Shown: positions 45,904 through 56,079 of the stretch, one piece after another
How positions within the stretch are numbered: the first letter of the stretch is position 1
Layout of the letters: each line of letters begins with the position of its first letter
Source of the DNA: Saccharum officinarum
Taxonomy: Eukaryota; Streptophyta; Magnoliopsida; Poales; Poaceae
Direction: 5' to 3'
NCBI GenBank assembly: GCA_020631735.1
Contig: CM036199.1
Location: 21,245,553-21,309,552 of the forward strand
DNA length: 64,000 nt
Notes under the pieces: model-generated
Seen by the model: the letters and a program-made list of their open reading frames with translations, nothing else
What the model was told of the DNA's origin: nothing
The model's database searches: none
Made by a program: the position numbers and the translations under genes

Positions 45904-46318
45904 GTAAGAACTATAACTTTGTAATTGATGAGTTTTCATTTAAAGTTATTAGGGACCTAAATATTTATTTTAAAATCCTAAAAAGTAGATAATAAGAGAA
46001 TGGATATGCCATACGTATAGGCATAAGTGCCTGTAGGATTGATTGGTTAGAGGAGCTACACACGAGGACATAGGTTTTAGGTTTGAATCCCACCATCTTG
46101 ACGTAACGTGCGTATTTTTGCACAAAAATAAGCGTGCCCATGCGGCTAGCTGATGAGGACTTTTCGGGATTAAAAGAAAAATTTTTACTATTTTTTTACC
46201 TATTTTTCAAGCTGTCAGTGATGATCATGACCATCACTGTCGACTAATCACGCTGAGTACTAAAATCGATGGTGATAGTGGGTTATGAACCGGCTGTGAC
46301 GAGCTGTATGTAGTAGTG

Positions 46319-46970
46319 AGGGGAGCCGGAGTCCATTTCACATCACCGATGACTAATCACCGTCAAGTGCTAAACCAACGGTGAGAGGAAGGTACAAACC
46401 AGCTGCAATGAACTATCTGTAGTAGCGAGGAGCAAGAGCCCTTTTCACATGAGGAGCCAGAGCCTGGAAAAGTGGCTTCACCTTGGGGGCTTCGGCTCTC
46501 GTGAAGGAGCCGTGCAGGCGAAGCCGTCCTAAACAGGCCCTTAGTCACTCGCCCAGTTACTCAGCCACTCGGTTACTCGACCACTCAGGCATTACACCAC
46601 ACAAGCACCCGTCCAACTCAAGGATAATATAGTAGCCCCGATCACTCAATCACTTCACTCGGCCACTTAGTCACTCGACCAAGGTAATGTAGTAGCTCCA
46701 GTCACACAATTGCTCAGCCACTTGCCACTTAGTCACTCAGCCCCTCGGCGCATGACCATGCATCTCGACCACCCAAGCACTCAGGCACTATGGGCATGTT
46801 TGCTTCTTGGACTGGATACCTACCTGACGTGACGCAAGAAGCGCTCCTGGGTGTCTGATTTTGGATGCCTCGGGTTTGATGGAGCTGCTGCCTAGGCCCA
46901 GTTCCCAAGCCCATCAGTCACTCATGCACTTAGGACACCCTCAATAGTACGAGTTAGTTATTAACTCTAA
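46319..46970. other. Degenerate CACTC-rich repeat tract
   Basis: From about 46545 to 46930 the sequence is rich in degenerate units such as CAGCCACTCGG, TTACTCGACCACTCA and TCACTCGACC. Before it, 46319-46440 resembles a second copy of the terminal region of the foldback element (CTGTAGTAGCGAGG). No gene. Confidence 0.55.
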
Positions 46971-47255
46971 GGCCTTGTTTAGTTCTCAAATTTTCCCCCA
47001 AATTTTACTATGCAAAAAGAAGATTCCTCATCACATCAAAATGCCGGCAAATGCATGAAGTACTAAATGTAGATGAAATCAAAAACTAATTGCACAGTTT
47101 TATTGTACTTTACGAGACGAACATTTTGAGTCTAATTAATCATTTTTTGAACAATTTTTTGCACTAAAAAACAAAAGCTGCTACAGTGTTCCGACAGGAA
47201 CACTGTAGCAGCAGACGCCGAATCGGGCGTCCAAACTCGGCATCTAAACACGGCC
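46971..47255. mobile_element. Tourist-like MITE, 285 bp, TSD TAA
   Basis: The ends are GGCCTTGTTTAGTTC and ATCTAAACACGGCC, flanked by TAA on both sides (46968-46970, 47256-47258). The internal string ATTTTGAGTCTAATTAATC is shared with the MITE at 29559-29831. Non-coding. Confidence 0.85.
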
Positions 47256-47771
47256 TAAGACAATTTCTCCAATGATTCTAACTTTTAGCACATAGCTCGT
47301 AACATAGGTAGCCCTACATAATAGTCTTACATATAATCTTGAAATGTGTGTATGAGTCTAGCACTTAATCAAGAACGAGCTTTTATTTCTCTTAAACACA
47401 AATAATATACTTTGAGCTAACTCATAAGTTACCATCGGCGGCCCTTAGACGCATAAACCTATATTATATTGATTGTAATAGCAAATGACATGAACATGGG
47501 TAATCATAATCATTGAGAACATTTAGTTTAATCATCCCCTCTAGCAAAAAAATGTTGCTCAACTAAAAAACTTAAAAAACGGAGCAAGTCTGCAAATGTA
47601 TATAGTCCACAAAAATAAAGAGCATGCACATGTATATTGTGTAAAAAAGAATGCAATAACCTTGTCAGAGTTACATAATCTTAAATTATTTATGACAATT
47701 GCGACAGTAATTTTTAAGTTTTATCCTATAATAACTGTTACAATGAATATTTATATATACTATAAAGATAA
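47256..47771. other. No feature seen
   Basis: AT-rich spacer. It may contain the undetermined 5' part of the Helitron-like element that ends at 48060. Confidence 0.35.
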
Positions 47772-48060
47772 ATCCTACTAAGCTAATTATCTTGAACCTC
47801 CTTATGCCACATCATCCACTTATTCTTTGCAATTAATACAAACCCTACTAAACTATTATCTTGAACCTTCTTGTGCCACGTCATCTACTTATATCTTTCA
47901 ATTAACACCATCTGATCATGTGCATGCATGCGTGATAATAGTTCATCTTTCAAGTTTATGCACGCAATATAGTAGTAAATATATTTAGTTGTCCACATCA
48001 AAATACTAAAATATAGATTTCTCCTTTATACCCGCGGCAACGCGTGGGGAATCCTCCTAG
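47772..48060 (+). mobile_element. 3' end of a Helitron-like element
   Basis: The segment ends CCTCCTAG, followed by T. A GC hairpin (CCCGCGGCAACGCGTGGG) lies 12 bp before the end, which matches the Helitron 3' signature of a hairpin followed by CTAG. Two tandem units of about 75 bp (TTATCTTGAACCTYCTT and GCCACRTCATCYACTTAT) precede it at about 47787-47845 and 47860-47905. The 5' terminus was not located, so only the 3' part is annotated. Confidence 0.6.
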
Positions 48061-48701
48061 TTTTCCATAGAGACGAGCCACCTCACGGCATATAGTATAT
48101 GTTTTCAAAATCAAAATTAATATACATGTTGTCACGTGTTATATAGCAATGCTAATATTCGATTCGTCAGTAGCACTTCTCACATACATGGGTTAACCTT
48201 ACGATCTTGCAAGCACTTATATTACCTACAAGAAAATACTATAACATAAAATATATATATGATTTTGGTAGATATAAATGGGTTGAAATGAGTTTAAATA
48301 AAATAACTGAACGGAGGCCTGTGTCACAACTCTAATACATTCTTGTAAACACCACCAATGAAATTGACTCTTGGTTAACCAGGGAATGGAGGATGTAGTA
48401 AGTTGGGTCGCCTGGCTTCTCTAGGTTGTCGCAAACAATCAAATAAAACAATGTCAGTTCGAGGTCAAGCCAAAGCCGGCCCGGTGTGCATTTCCAGCCC
48501 CGTGGCATCCTTCCAAACCAAAGCCAGCTGAACAGTTCGAGGTCAAGCGGCCGGACAAGCATCCATCATGCTTTGCATTTTCCGCACGCCATGAAGCTCC
48601 TGATTGATTGCCGGCCTATAGGAACTTCCGTCTTATTTTGTCTTAGGCTCTTGAAGTATTGATGAATTTGAGAAGTCGTTGGATTGACGGACATGTACGT
48701 A
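48061..48701. other. Spacer, no gene
   Basis: Contains a short repeat of GAACAGTTCGAGGTCAAG / GTCAGTTCGAGGTCAAG (about 48450 and 48530) but no coding sequence that I recognise. Confidence 0.4.
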
Positions 48702-48963
48702 CTTCCTCTATCTCAAAATAAATCAACTTCTAAAATCACTCTAGTCAAATTATCTTGAGTTTGACCAACTTTATACCGAAGAATAATAAAACTTATGACA
48801 CCAAATAAGTAAATTATGAAAAAAAATTATATGGTGTATCTATGGTACTCATATGATGTCATAAATTTAGTGCCTTTTTCTCTAAATTTAGTCAAATTTA
48901 AAATAGTGTGACTTAGAATAACTTCAGAAATTTATTTATTTTTCAAGTTTTGGATGGAGGGAG
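48702..48963. mobile_element. Stowaway-like MITE (Tc1/mariner), TSD TA
   Basis: The ends are CTTCCTCTATCTCAAAATAA and TTTTGGATGGAGGGAG, flanked by TA. The TIR is the CTCCCTCCRTC-type end with a few mutations in the left copy. It is 262 bp, AT-rich and non-coding, and lies 50 bp beyond the stop of the second thaumatin-like gene, so it may lie in that gene's 3' UTR. Confidence 0.8.
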
Positions 48964-49012
48964 TACGTACTAAGAGATGACAGATACAACTCCACTACAC
49001 TACTTACTGCTA

Positions 49013-49888
49013 CTAGTATTTAGGGTCAAATTCGCTGTTGTCGGGGCAGAAGGTGACGGTGTAGGTGTTGTTGACGACGGCGCAGCTGAAGCTGGTGGAG
49101 GCGGAGGCGGCGTCGACGACAGCGTAGCTTTTGGCCGTCGGGCACGCGTTCTTCAATGACCCAGAGTTCCCCGACGGCCTGCACGCCACAACACGGCCGG
49201 ACGCGTTCACCTGCTGGTCGGCCGGGCACGTGCTGTTGAGGTCCACCACGCACTGAGTCGGAGCGCACTGGCCGCCGCCGCCATGGCTCGTGTCGTAAGG
49301 CGCCACGAGCATGGGCAGGTTGTACCCGTCGGCGAGGCTGATGTCGTAGGTGTCCGTGCCGCCTTTGCCGCCCAGCGCGAACTCGGCAACCGTTGCTGCC
49401 GGCGCGGGCCCGCCGCCGCCGCCTCCGTCGCACTCCAGACGGCCGGAGCCGCAGTCGCCCGTGGCGCACGTGAACTTGCCGGTGCCGTCGGTAGAGCAGT
49501 CGGTCCGGCCCCAGATGCGACCCGACCACCCGTGTGGCATCGGGATTCCGAGGAGGTACTCGTACCCCTTGAGCTCGACGGGGTTGAAGCTTAGGGCCGG
49601 CGAGCCCTGTCCGGGGGCGATCACCGGCGCCACCCTGTAGCTGCAGTTGTTTTTTATGTCCAAGGTATCCACGTCCGGCGACGGCGCGAAATCATCTGAA
49701 TCGGAGAACAGAGAGCACAGGCAAGACCGCAAGAGGCAACGCATCATCTGAATCGGTTCCTAGTTCGTCCTGGAGAATGGATATGCAGGGACAGGATTAG
49801 TTGGCTGCTTACCGCTAGCGAAGACGGCGAGGACAACCAAGAATGTGAACAGTGAGCGGTAAGCTGCCCTCGTCGTCGTCGTCGCCAT
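49013..49888 (-). CDS. Thaumatin-like (PR-5 family) secreted protein, copy 2
   Basis: Exons 49813-49888 and 49013-49695, joined by a GT-AG intron at the same position as in copy 1, give 252 aa. The signal peptide is SLFTFLVVLAVFASG. Core blocks are LDIKNNCSYRVAPVIAP, IWGRTDCSTDGTGKFTCATG, TVAEFALGGKGGTDTYDIS, LADGYNLPMLVAP and YTVTFCPDNSEFDPKY. Arg in WGRTDC, Glu in AEFAL, and Asp in DTYDIS and ADGYN keep most of the acidic-cleft residues of PR-5 proteins. It has 12 cysteines and lacks the YCC segment, like copy 1. It differs by a poly-Gly run and by an insertion rich in Ser/Ala before SCAVV. The better conserved of the two. Confidence 0.87.
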
Positions 49889-49970
49889 TGTGGACGGGAT
49901 AGAGGCGAGAGCGGAGCCGTTTGGTGACGCAGAGCTGCCGGTGTGGCTAGGAGCCGAGGGTGCCACGAGC

Positions 49971-49980
49971 TATTTATAAG
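49971..49980 (-). promoter_or_regulatory. TATA box of thaumatin-like copy 2
   Basis: Minus-strand CTTATAAATAGCTCGTG, about 85 bp upstream of the ATG, matching the context of copy 1. Confidence 0.6.
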
Positions 49981-50830
49981 AGTGCCACATATTTGATGAT
50001 GATGTTAGCAAAGGATTTATATCGGAGATATTTTAATGGCATTATTAATATTTTCATTTCGACATAAATGCCAACTCGTGCACACAGGATAATCTACTCC
50101 CTCCAATCCATTTATCATATTGTCTTACCTCCTAGAGACTGTAGTCACTAGTAGAGAACAGACCTTTCCTCTCGGCATCATTTTCGGGGTTACTCCCGGT
50201 ATTTTTTAGACCCGGGAGTAAAGAGACAATTAATCCCGATTGTATCCACCAACCGGGACTAAAGTCCCACGCCTAACGGATACTGCGTCATGCGATGACC
50301 TTTACTCCCGGCTGGAGCCTTCAACCGGGAGTAAAGGTTTACTCCCGGCTGGAGCCTCCAGCCGGGAGTAAAAGTTGACCTTTACTCCCGGTTGGTGTAC
50401 CCAACCGGGAGTAAATGTTTCTGTATATATACTTAGCACTGTTCCTTTCTCTCTTGGCAGAGCCATTTGGAGCTCTGTTCTTCGTCATTGCTTCATCCAT
50501 TGTTGTGTTCTTGCTCAAACGAGCCAGCTGGTCATCACAAGAACGATTTCTTCGACTCCTCCATCAATTCTTGTGTTGAAAAGGTCGCCATCTTCTTTTT
50601 CCTTTCATCTTCATCCTCCATTTCATAGTTTAGATATTTAAAGAATTTTATTTTTTTCATTTAATTTCTTTTTATTTAGTAAATGAGGAATATACAATAG
50701 TTTAATTGTAAAAATTAAATTGTTTTGAGGCTTCCATGAATTAATCAGTTATCATGCATGCATGTTATGTAATTAATATAACTAATTATATGCTTAAAAT
50801 TTTAATACATACTTATATTGTGTACTGCAG

Positions 50831-53800
50831 ATGAGCCGGAATTGGATGTACAACACTGATCGGCGCTCCCAAGAGTTCATTGATGGAGTGCATTATTTCT
50901 TAAGTGTGGACGAGGCAAACAAGTGAGACGGTTTTATGTGCTGCCCATGTGCCCTATGTGGGAATTTGAAGGAATATGCCTCCTTAAGGAATATTCATTC
51001 ACACTTGTTTAAGTCGGGTTTCATGCCAAACTATATTTATTGGACCAAGCACGGAGAAAGCGGTGTTATAATGGAAGAAGGTGAAGAAGAACAATTAGAC
51101 GACGACGTTATTGCTGAATATGCTGGTGTCTTAAATGATACCGCAATGGGGGAAGTTGAAGAGGAGGTACAGGAGGTAGCGGCAGGAGATGAGCCTGCTG
51201 ATGATCGTGGTCAGGCTATTCGTGATGCACAGAGCGAATGCAAGAAGGAAAAGGAAAAGAAAAAGTTCGAGCGCATGCTAGAGGACCACAAGAAGTTGTT
51301 ATACCCGACTTGTGATGCAGGGTAGAAAAAGTTGGGTACCACACTGGAATTGCTGCAGTGGAAGGCAAAGAATGATGTATCTGACAAGGCCTTCAACAAG
51401 CTATTGACTATCCAAAAGAAGATGCTTTCGAAGGACAATGAATTGTCCACCACTACATACGAAGCAAAACAGCTTGTCTGTCATTTGGGATTAGAAATCA
51501 AGAAGATACATGCATGTCCAAATGATTGTTTCCTCTACTATGGCGAGGAGAACGAGAAGTTGGATGAATGCCCGATATGTCATGCATCACGGTATAAGAT
51601 CAGGCGAGAGGACCCTGGTGATGTTGAGGGCGAATGTCCCAGGAAGAAAATCCCTGCCAAGGTTATGTGGTATGCTCCTATAATACCACGTCTGAAATGT
51701 TTGTTCAGAAACAAGGACCATGTAAAGTTGTTGCGGTGGCACAAAGAAGACCGTAAGGCAGACAACATGTTGAGACACCCAGCTGATGGGTCCCAGTGGA
51801 GAGCAATCGACAGAGAATTCAAGGATTTTGCAGATGACGCGAGAAACTTGAGGTTTGCCTTAAGTACGGATGATATGAATCCTTTTGGGGAGCAGAGCAG
51901 TGGCCATAGCACTTAGCCTGTTACTCTATGTATCTACAACCTTCCTCCCTGGTTATGCATGAAGCGGAAGTTCATTATGATGCCAGTACTCATACAAGGC
52001 CCGAAGCAGCCTGGCAACGACATCGATGTGTACCTGAGGCCACTAGTTGATGAACTTCTAGTTTTATGGAAAAAACCAGGTGTACGTGTGTGGGATGAGT
52101 ACAAACAGGAACACTTTGACCTGCGCGCTTTGTTGTTCGTAACAATCAATGACTGGCCGGCTCTAAGTAACATTTCAGGACAATCAAACAAGAGATATAA
52201 TGCTTGCACACACTGTTTCAAGGATTGTAAAGGTATATTCTTGAAAAAATGTCAAAAGGTCGTGTACCTTGACTATCGTCGATTTCTTCCTAAGACACAC
52301 CCTGTAAGAAAGAAAGGCAAGCATTTCAAAGGTAAGGCAGACCACCAGCCCAAGCCTGCCAACCGGAGTGGTGAGGATGTACTAGAGATGGTAAAGGATG
52401 TGAAAGTAGTCTTTGGGAAGGGACCTGGCAGTGAACCTGTTCCGAACGACACTGACGGGCATGCACCAATATGGAAGAAGAAGTCGATATTTTGGGAGCT
52501 ACCCTATTGGCAAGTCCTAGAGGTCCGCAGCGCAATCGATGTGATGCACCTAACAATGAATCTTTGTGTGAACCTGTTAGGATTCATGGGTGTGTATGGG
52601 AAGCCTAAGGACACACTTGAAGCACGACAGGACCTTCAGTGTTTGAAAGAACGAGATAGCTTGCATCCAACCAAGACAGATGATGGACGCCAATACTTAA
52701 GCCCTGCTAGCTACACTCTTAGCAAGAAAGAGAAGGATAGCATGTTTGAATGCCTAAATAGCATTAAGGTACCATCTGGATTCTCCTCGAATATAAAGGG
52801 TATAATAAATGTGCCAGACAAGAAATTCAAAAACTTAAAGTCCCATGACTGCCACGTGCTCATGACGCAATTGCTCCCAGTGGCACTAAGAGGAATTATC
52901 CCTCCAAATGTACGTCTGGCCACCGTGAAGCTATGCGCATTCCTCAATGCAATTTCTCAGAAGGCAATCAATCCACTAGATCTAGCTATGCTACAGAATG
53001 ATGTGGTTCAGTGTCTTGTCAGCTTTGAGTTGGTGTTCCCTCCATCCTTCTTTAATGTCATGACACACCTCTTAGTTCACCTGGTCAAGGAGATTGCTAT
53101 TCTCGGTCCTGTGTTCCTACACAACATGTTCCCCTTTAAGAGGTTCATGGGAGTTCTGAAGAAATATGTTCACAACCGCGCTCGTCCAGAGGGCAGCATC
53201 GCCAAGGGCTACGAAACAGAGGAGGTCATTGAGTTCTGTGTTAACTTTATTCCTGACCTTGACCCGATTGGTGTTCCTGAATCACGACACGAGGGGAGGC
53301 TAAGTGGAAAGGGACACTGGGAAAGAAAACATATATTGGTATGGGGGATGATTATTTCAATAAAGCACACTACACAGTTCTGCAAAACAGCACATTGGTG
53401 CATCCGTATATTGAGACACACAAGCAGTTCCTACGATCAGAGTTTCCTGACAAGAATAAAGCTTGGATTAGGAGTGAGCACATGGAAACTTTCAGTGGTT
53501 GGTTGCGAAAAAAATGCCAGGGTGATGGGAGTCTTCCAGAGCAACTGTACAGGTTGGCTATGCAACCATCGTGGCATGTCCTCACATACAAAGGGTACGA
53601 CATAAATGGGAACACATTTTACACAGTAGCCCAGGATAAAAGGAGCACCAACCAAAACAGTGGTGTTCGCATAGATGCCACAGACCCGAATGGAATTAAG
53701 CTAACATATTATGGCCGCATAGAGGAGATATGGGAACTAGACTATGGTCGTAATTTGAAGATCCCTTTGTTCAAGTGCCAATGGGTGAAGGTCACCGGAG

Positions 53801-54192
53801 GCGGGGTAACAGTCGACCCGGAGTATGGAATGACAACAGTGGACCTCAATAATATTGGGTACAAAGACGAACCATTTGTCCTCGCCAAGGACGTATGTCA
53901 GGTGTTCTATGTCCAGGACATGTCTACAAAACCAAAGAGGGGAAAAAACAACAAAGACCCAATCAATGATCAACCTAGGCGTCACATAGTTCTTTCAGGG
54001 AAAATAAACATTGTGGGAATTGAGGACAAGTCAGACATGTCAGTAGATTATGAAAAGGAAGATAGAATTGTGCCCTTCACAGTGAACAAAGATCCAAGCA
54101 TAGCGCTAAATGATGAGGACACTCCATGGTTGCGACACGATCATGACCAAGGGACATATGTCAAGAAGAAGATCACTACTGTGCCTGCTTAA
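50831..54192 (+). pseudogene. TNP2-type CACTA transposase, three stops and one frameshift
   Basis: The reading begins MSRNWMYNTDRRSQEFIDGV. It is interrupted in frame by TGA (50924-50926), TAG (51323-51325) and TAG (51914-51916), then runs open 51959-53340 and shifts frame near 53335 to 54192. Landmarks: CCPCALCGN near the start, CPNDCFLYYGE and CPICHASRYK (zinc-binding), KRKFIMMPVLIQGPKQPGND, the Transposase_21 block (WELPYWQVLEVRSAIDVMHL), then the DUF4218-type block (FKNLKSHDCHVLMTQLLPVA and HNMFPFKRFMGVLKKYV) and the DUF4216-type C-terminus (FKCQWVKVTGGG). Each stop could arise by one transition. The N-terminal ATG is inferred from position and homology of the open frame. Confidence 0.88.
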
Positions 54193-55132
54193 TTTAATGT
54201 TGTTTAATGTTGTGTATTGAGATATTAATTATGTAATAATTGTGACCGCACAATCATTCCAGTGTCGTATTGGTCCCAAACTTTTTCTTAACATTTTACA
54301 TGCCCTATGTGAAGAAACCGCCAAGTTTGAGATTTTTTTTGAATTGGTTTGGTACTTTTTCCAGTTTAATTGAATTTCCGCGCGACTTCACCGGGTAATT
54401 CTACGTTGAACTGAGTCCATCCTAGAAAAGATCTGGAATAGTGCCAAACTTTGCGACAAGGTCTCTTGTGCCCTAGGAGAAAAATATTTGTGGAGTTTGC
54501 TGTATAATTCCATAGTTTTCGATCTATAATTCACCATACTTTGTCTCACGCAGCACGGAGAAAAATATAATAATAAAAATAATGATAAGAATACACCTGG
54601 GTTCTTAGGGATTCTGAGGTCCAACTGTCGAATTGGTCTTAAACTTTTTCTCAGTCTTGCAAATGCCCTATGTGAAGCAACCGCCAGCTTTGAGATTTTT
54701 CGGAATTGGTTTGGTACTTTTTATAGTTTAATTGAATTTCCGCGCAACTTCACCAGATAATTAAACGTTCAACTGAGTCCACGAACGAAAAGTTTGATGT
54801 ACAAATGATCTGAAAAAGAAATTCCTGTCTAAAAACAATAGATTTAATGATATTACTTAAAGACTATATTTTTGCATTAATGAAATAAAGATTATTCTTT
54901 CCATTATGTTTAATATTTAAAAGAAAAAATAAAATATTTTAGGTTACATATTTTTCATGTCTGCAGTATAGCAAAAGAAACTCTAATTTATTTTTTCAAA
55001 AAAATATAAGTACTTTGTTATTTTCTGCACAAATAATAGTACTTTACCCATTATAAATAAAAAGAAATATAAAAACCTAAATCCTGCTTAGGAAATTGCG
55101 GGCTGCACTTACCCGCCAAAAAAAACATCTTT
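54193..55132. repeat. CACTA 3' region with two 158-bp direct repeats
   Basis: The segments 54262-54420 and 54627-54783 are about 365 bp apart. They share CTTTTTCT, ATGCCCTATGTGAAG, ACCGCCA, TTTGAGATTTTT, GGAATTGGTTTGGTACTTTT and ACTGAGTCCA in the same order. They are in the non-coding part of the transposon between the transposase stop and the right subterminal repeats. Confidence 0.75.
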
Positions 55133-55253
55133 ACTCCGGTTGGTGTTTCCAACCGGGAGTAAAGGTCTAAACCTTTACTCCCGGTGAAAACACCAACCGG
55201 AGTAAAGGGTCTTTAATCCCGGTTACTGGTGGGAACCGGGAGTAAAGGTCTAG

Positions 55254-55979
55254 GTTTCTAATCATTTCTCCGCGTCCATCGTCGTCTCCGTCTGGAATGA
55301 ATGTGCTGCCACACCGCTTCGGTCGCACCGCCGCCGCCGCACCGCTTCGGTCTCCACTGCGCGCGCCGCCGCAGCCGCACTGCTCTGCCTGCCCCGGCCG
55401 CTGATCCCCTACCGCGGCCGCACTGCACTGCTCCCCTCGGCCCGTGCGCGCCCGGCCGCTGCTCCCCCGCCGCCGCGCCATCGAAACGGCGTCGTGAAGC
55501 GCTGCCCTGCCCTCCTCCACCATGCCGAGATCCGCCCCCTCGCCGCCTGGCCTCCACCACGCCAGGATCCGCCACCCACGCCGCCCGGTCTCCACCACGC
55601 CGTCTTCACCAAGCCCAGGACCGCGTGCCGGCCGCCGGGATCCTCCGCCGTCTTCACCGTGCCAGCTTTAGGTATGCTGTCACTTAAGAGTTTTTTACTA
55701 TTTTAGCACAATTTTTGGAATATTTTAAGTTCACAACAGGGAAGAAATCAACTCTCTTACATTATTTATCTTGCCGTTTGTTGCTAATTTGTGGTCAGGA
55801 GGCTGGCTTGAGATGCCAGTTGAAAGAAATCACTTGAATTCTACTAGAGTCTTTACCGCGGATTCGTTAGTTATTCCTAGAGTAGAAGCACATGGTTGGT
55901 TGGTAAGAGCTTAACATAGATTTTTGAGCTTTCATTTTACATGTTTGAACAAATGTTTCCTCAAATCATGGAATGCATT
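55254..55979. other. GC-rich segment, possibly coding, before the second gap
   Basis: Bases 55260-55670 are GC-rich with Pro/Arg/Ala-biased frames (for example the 128-aa plus-strand frame from 55301), which looks like low-complexity sequence. Beyond it, TTAGGTATGC (donor-like) and TGTGGTCAGGAGG (acceptor-like, exon GWLEMPVERNHLN, 55800-55915) suggest an exon pair. I do not recognise the product. It may be a second gene or a captured fragment within the CACTA element. Confidence 0.35.
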
Positions 55980-56079
55980 NNNNNNNNNNNNNNNNNNNNN
56001 NNNNNNNNNNNNNNNNNNNNNNNNNNNNNNNNNNNNNNNNNNNNNNNNNNNNNNNNNNNNNNNNNNNNNNNNNNNNNNN
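55980..56079. other. Assembly gap, 100 N
   Basis: Exactly 100 N; sequences on the two sides belong to different repeats, so the join is unverified. Confidence 0.99.

Larger units (their letters stand above)
31218..46318. mobile_element. CACTA-ended foldback element hosting nested Copia insertions
   Basis: The left end is CACTACTATAAAA; the right end is the inverse TAGTAGTG. With the Copia nest (32802-45908) removed, about 2 kb remain, of which nearly all is two long inverted arms around a centre of about 160 bp (near 32170-32330). Matching arm landmarks include TTGTTGCAGCATGG with CCATGTTGCAGCACAA, and AAACTTTATATCAAAGTT. Each arm carries a tRNA-like B box (around 31450-31480 on the minus strand and 46070-46095 on the plus strand). 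Subterminal ACCGTCGG/CCGACGGT motifs are near the left end. Flanking triplets (ATG, AGG) do not match, and a second similar terminus (CTGTAGTAGCG, near 46420) leaves the right boundary uncertain. Confidence 0.6.
50146..55253 (+). mobile_element. CACTA (En/Spm) transposon with TNP2-type transposase
   Basis: The left end is CACTAGTAGAGAACAG. Subterminal repeats of the type AACCGGGAGTAAA / TTTACTCCCGG occur at 50160-50415 and again at 55133-55253. Between them lies a plus-strand TNP2-like gene. The element was inserted beside CTCCCTCCAATCCATTTATC, a probable Stowaway remnant. No right-hand inverse of the CACTA end was found before the second gap, so the right boundary is a minimum; the true end may lie beyond the gap or be lost. 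Confidence 0.8.

Noticed and set aside
55301..55687. 128-codon plus-strand frame as a confident gene
   Set aside because: Pro/Arg/Ala-rich low-complexity reading with equally long frames on the other strand; kept only as a possible exon region.
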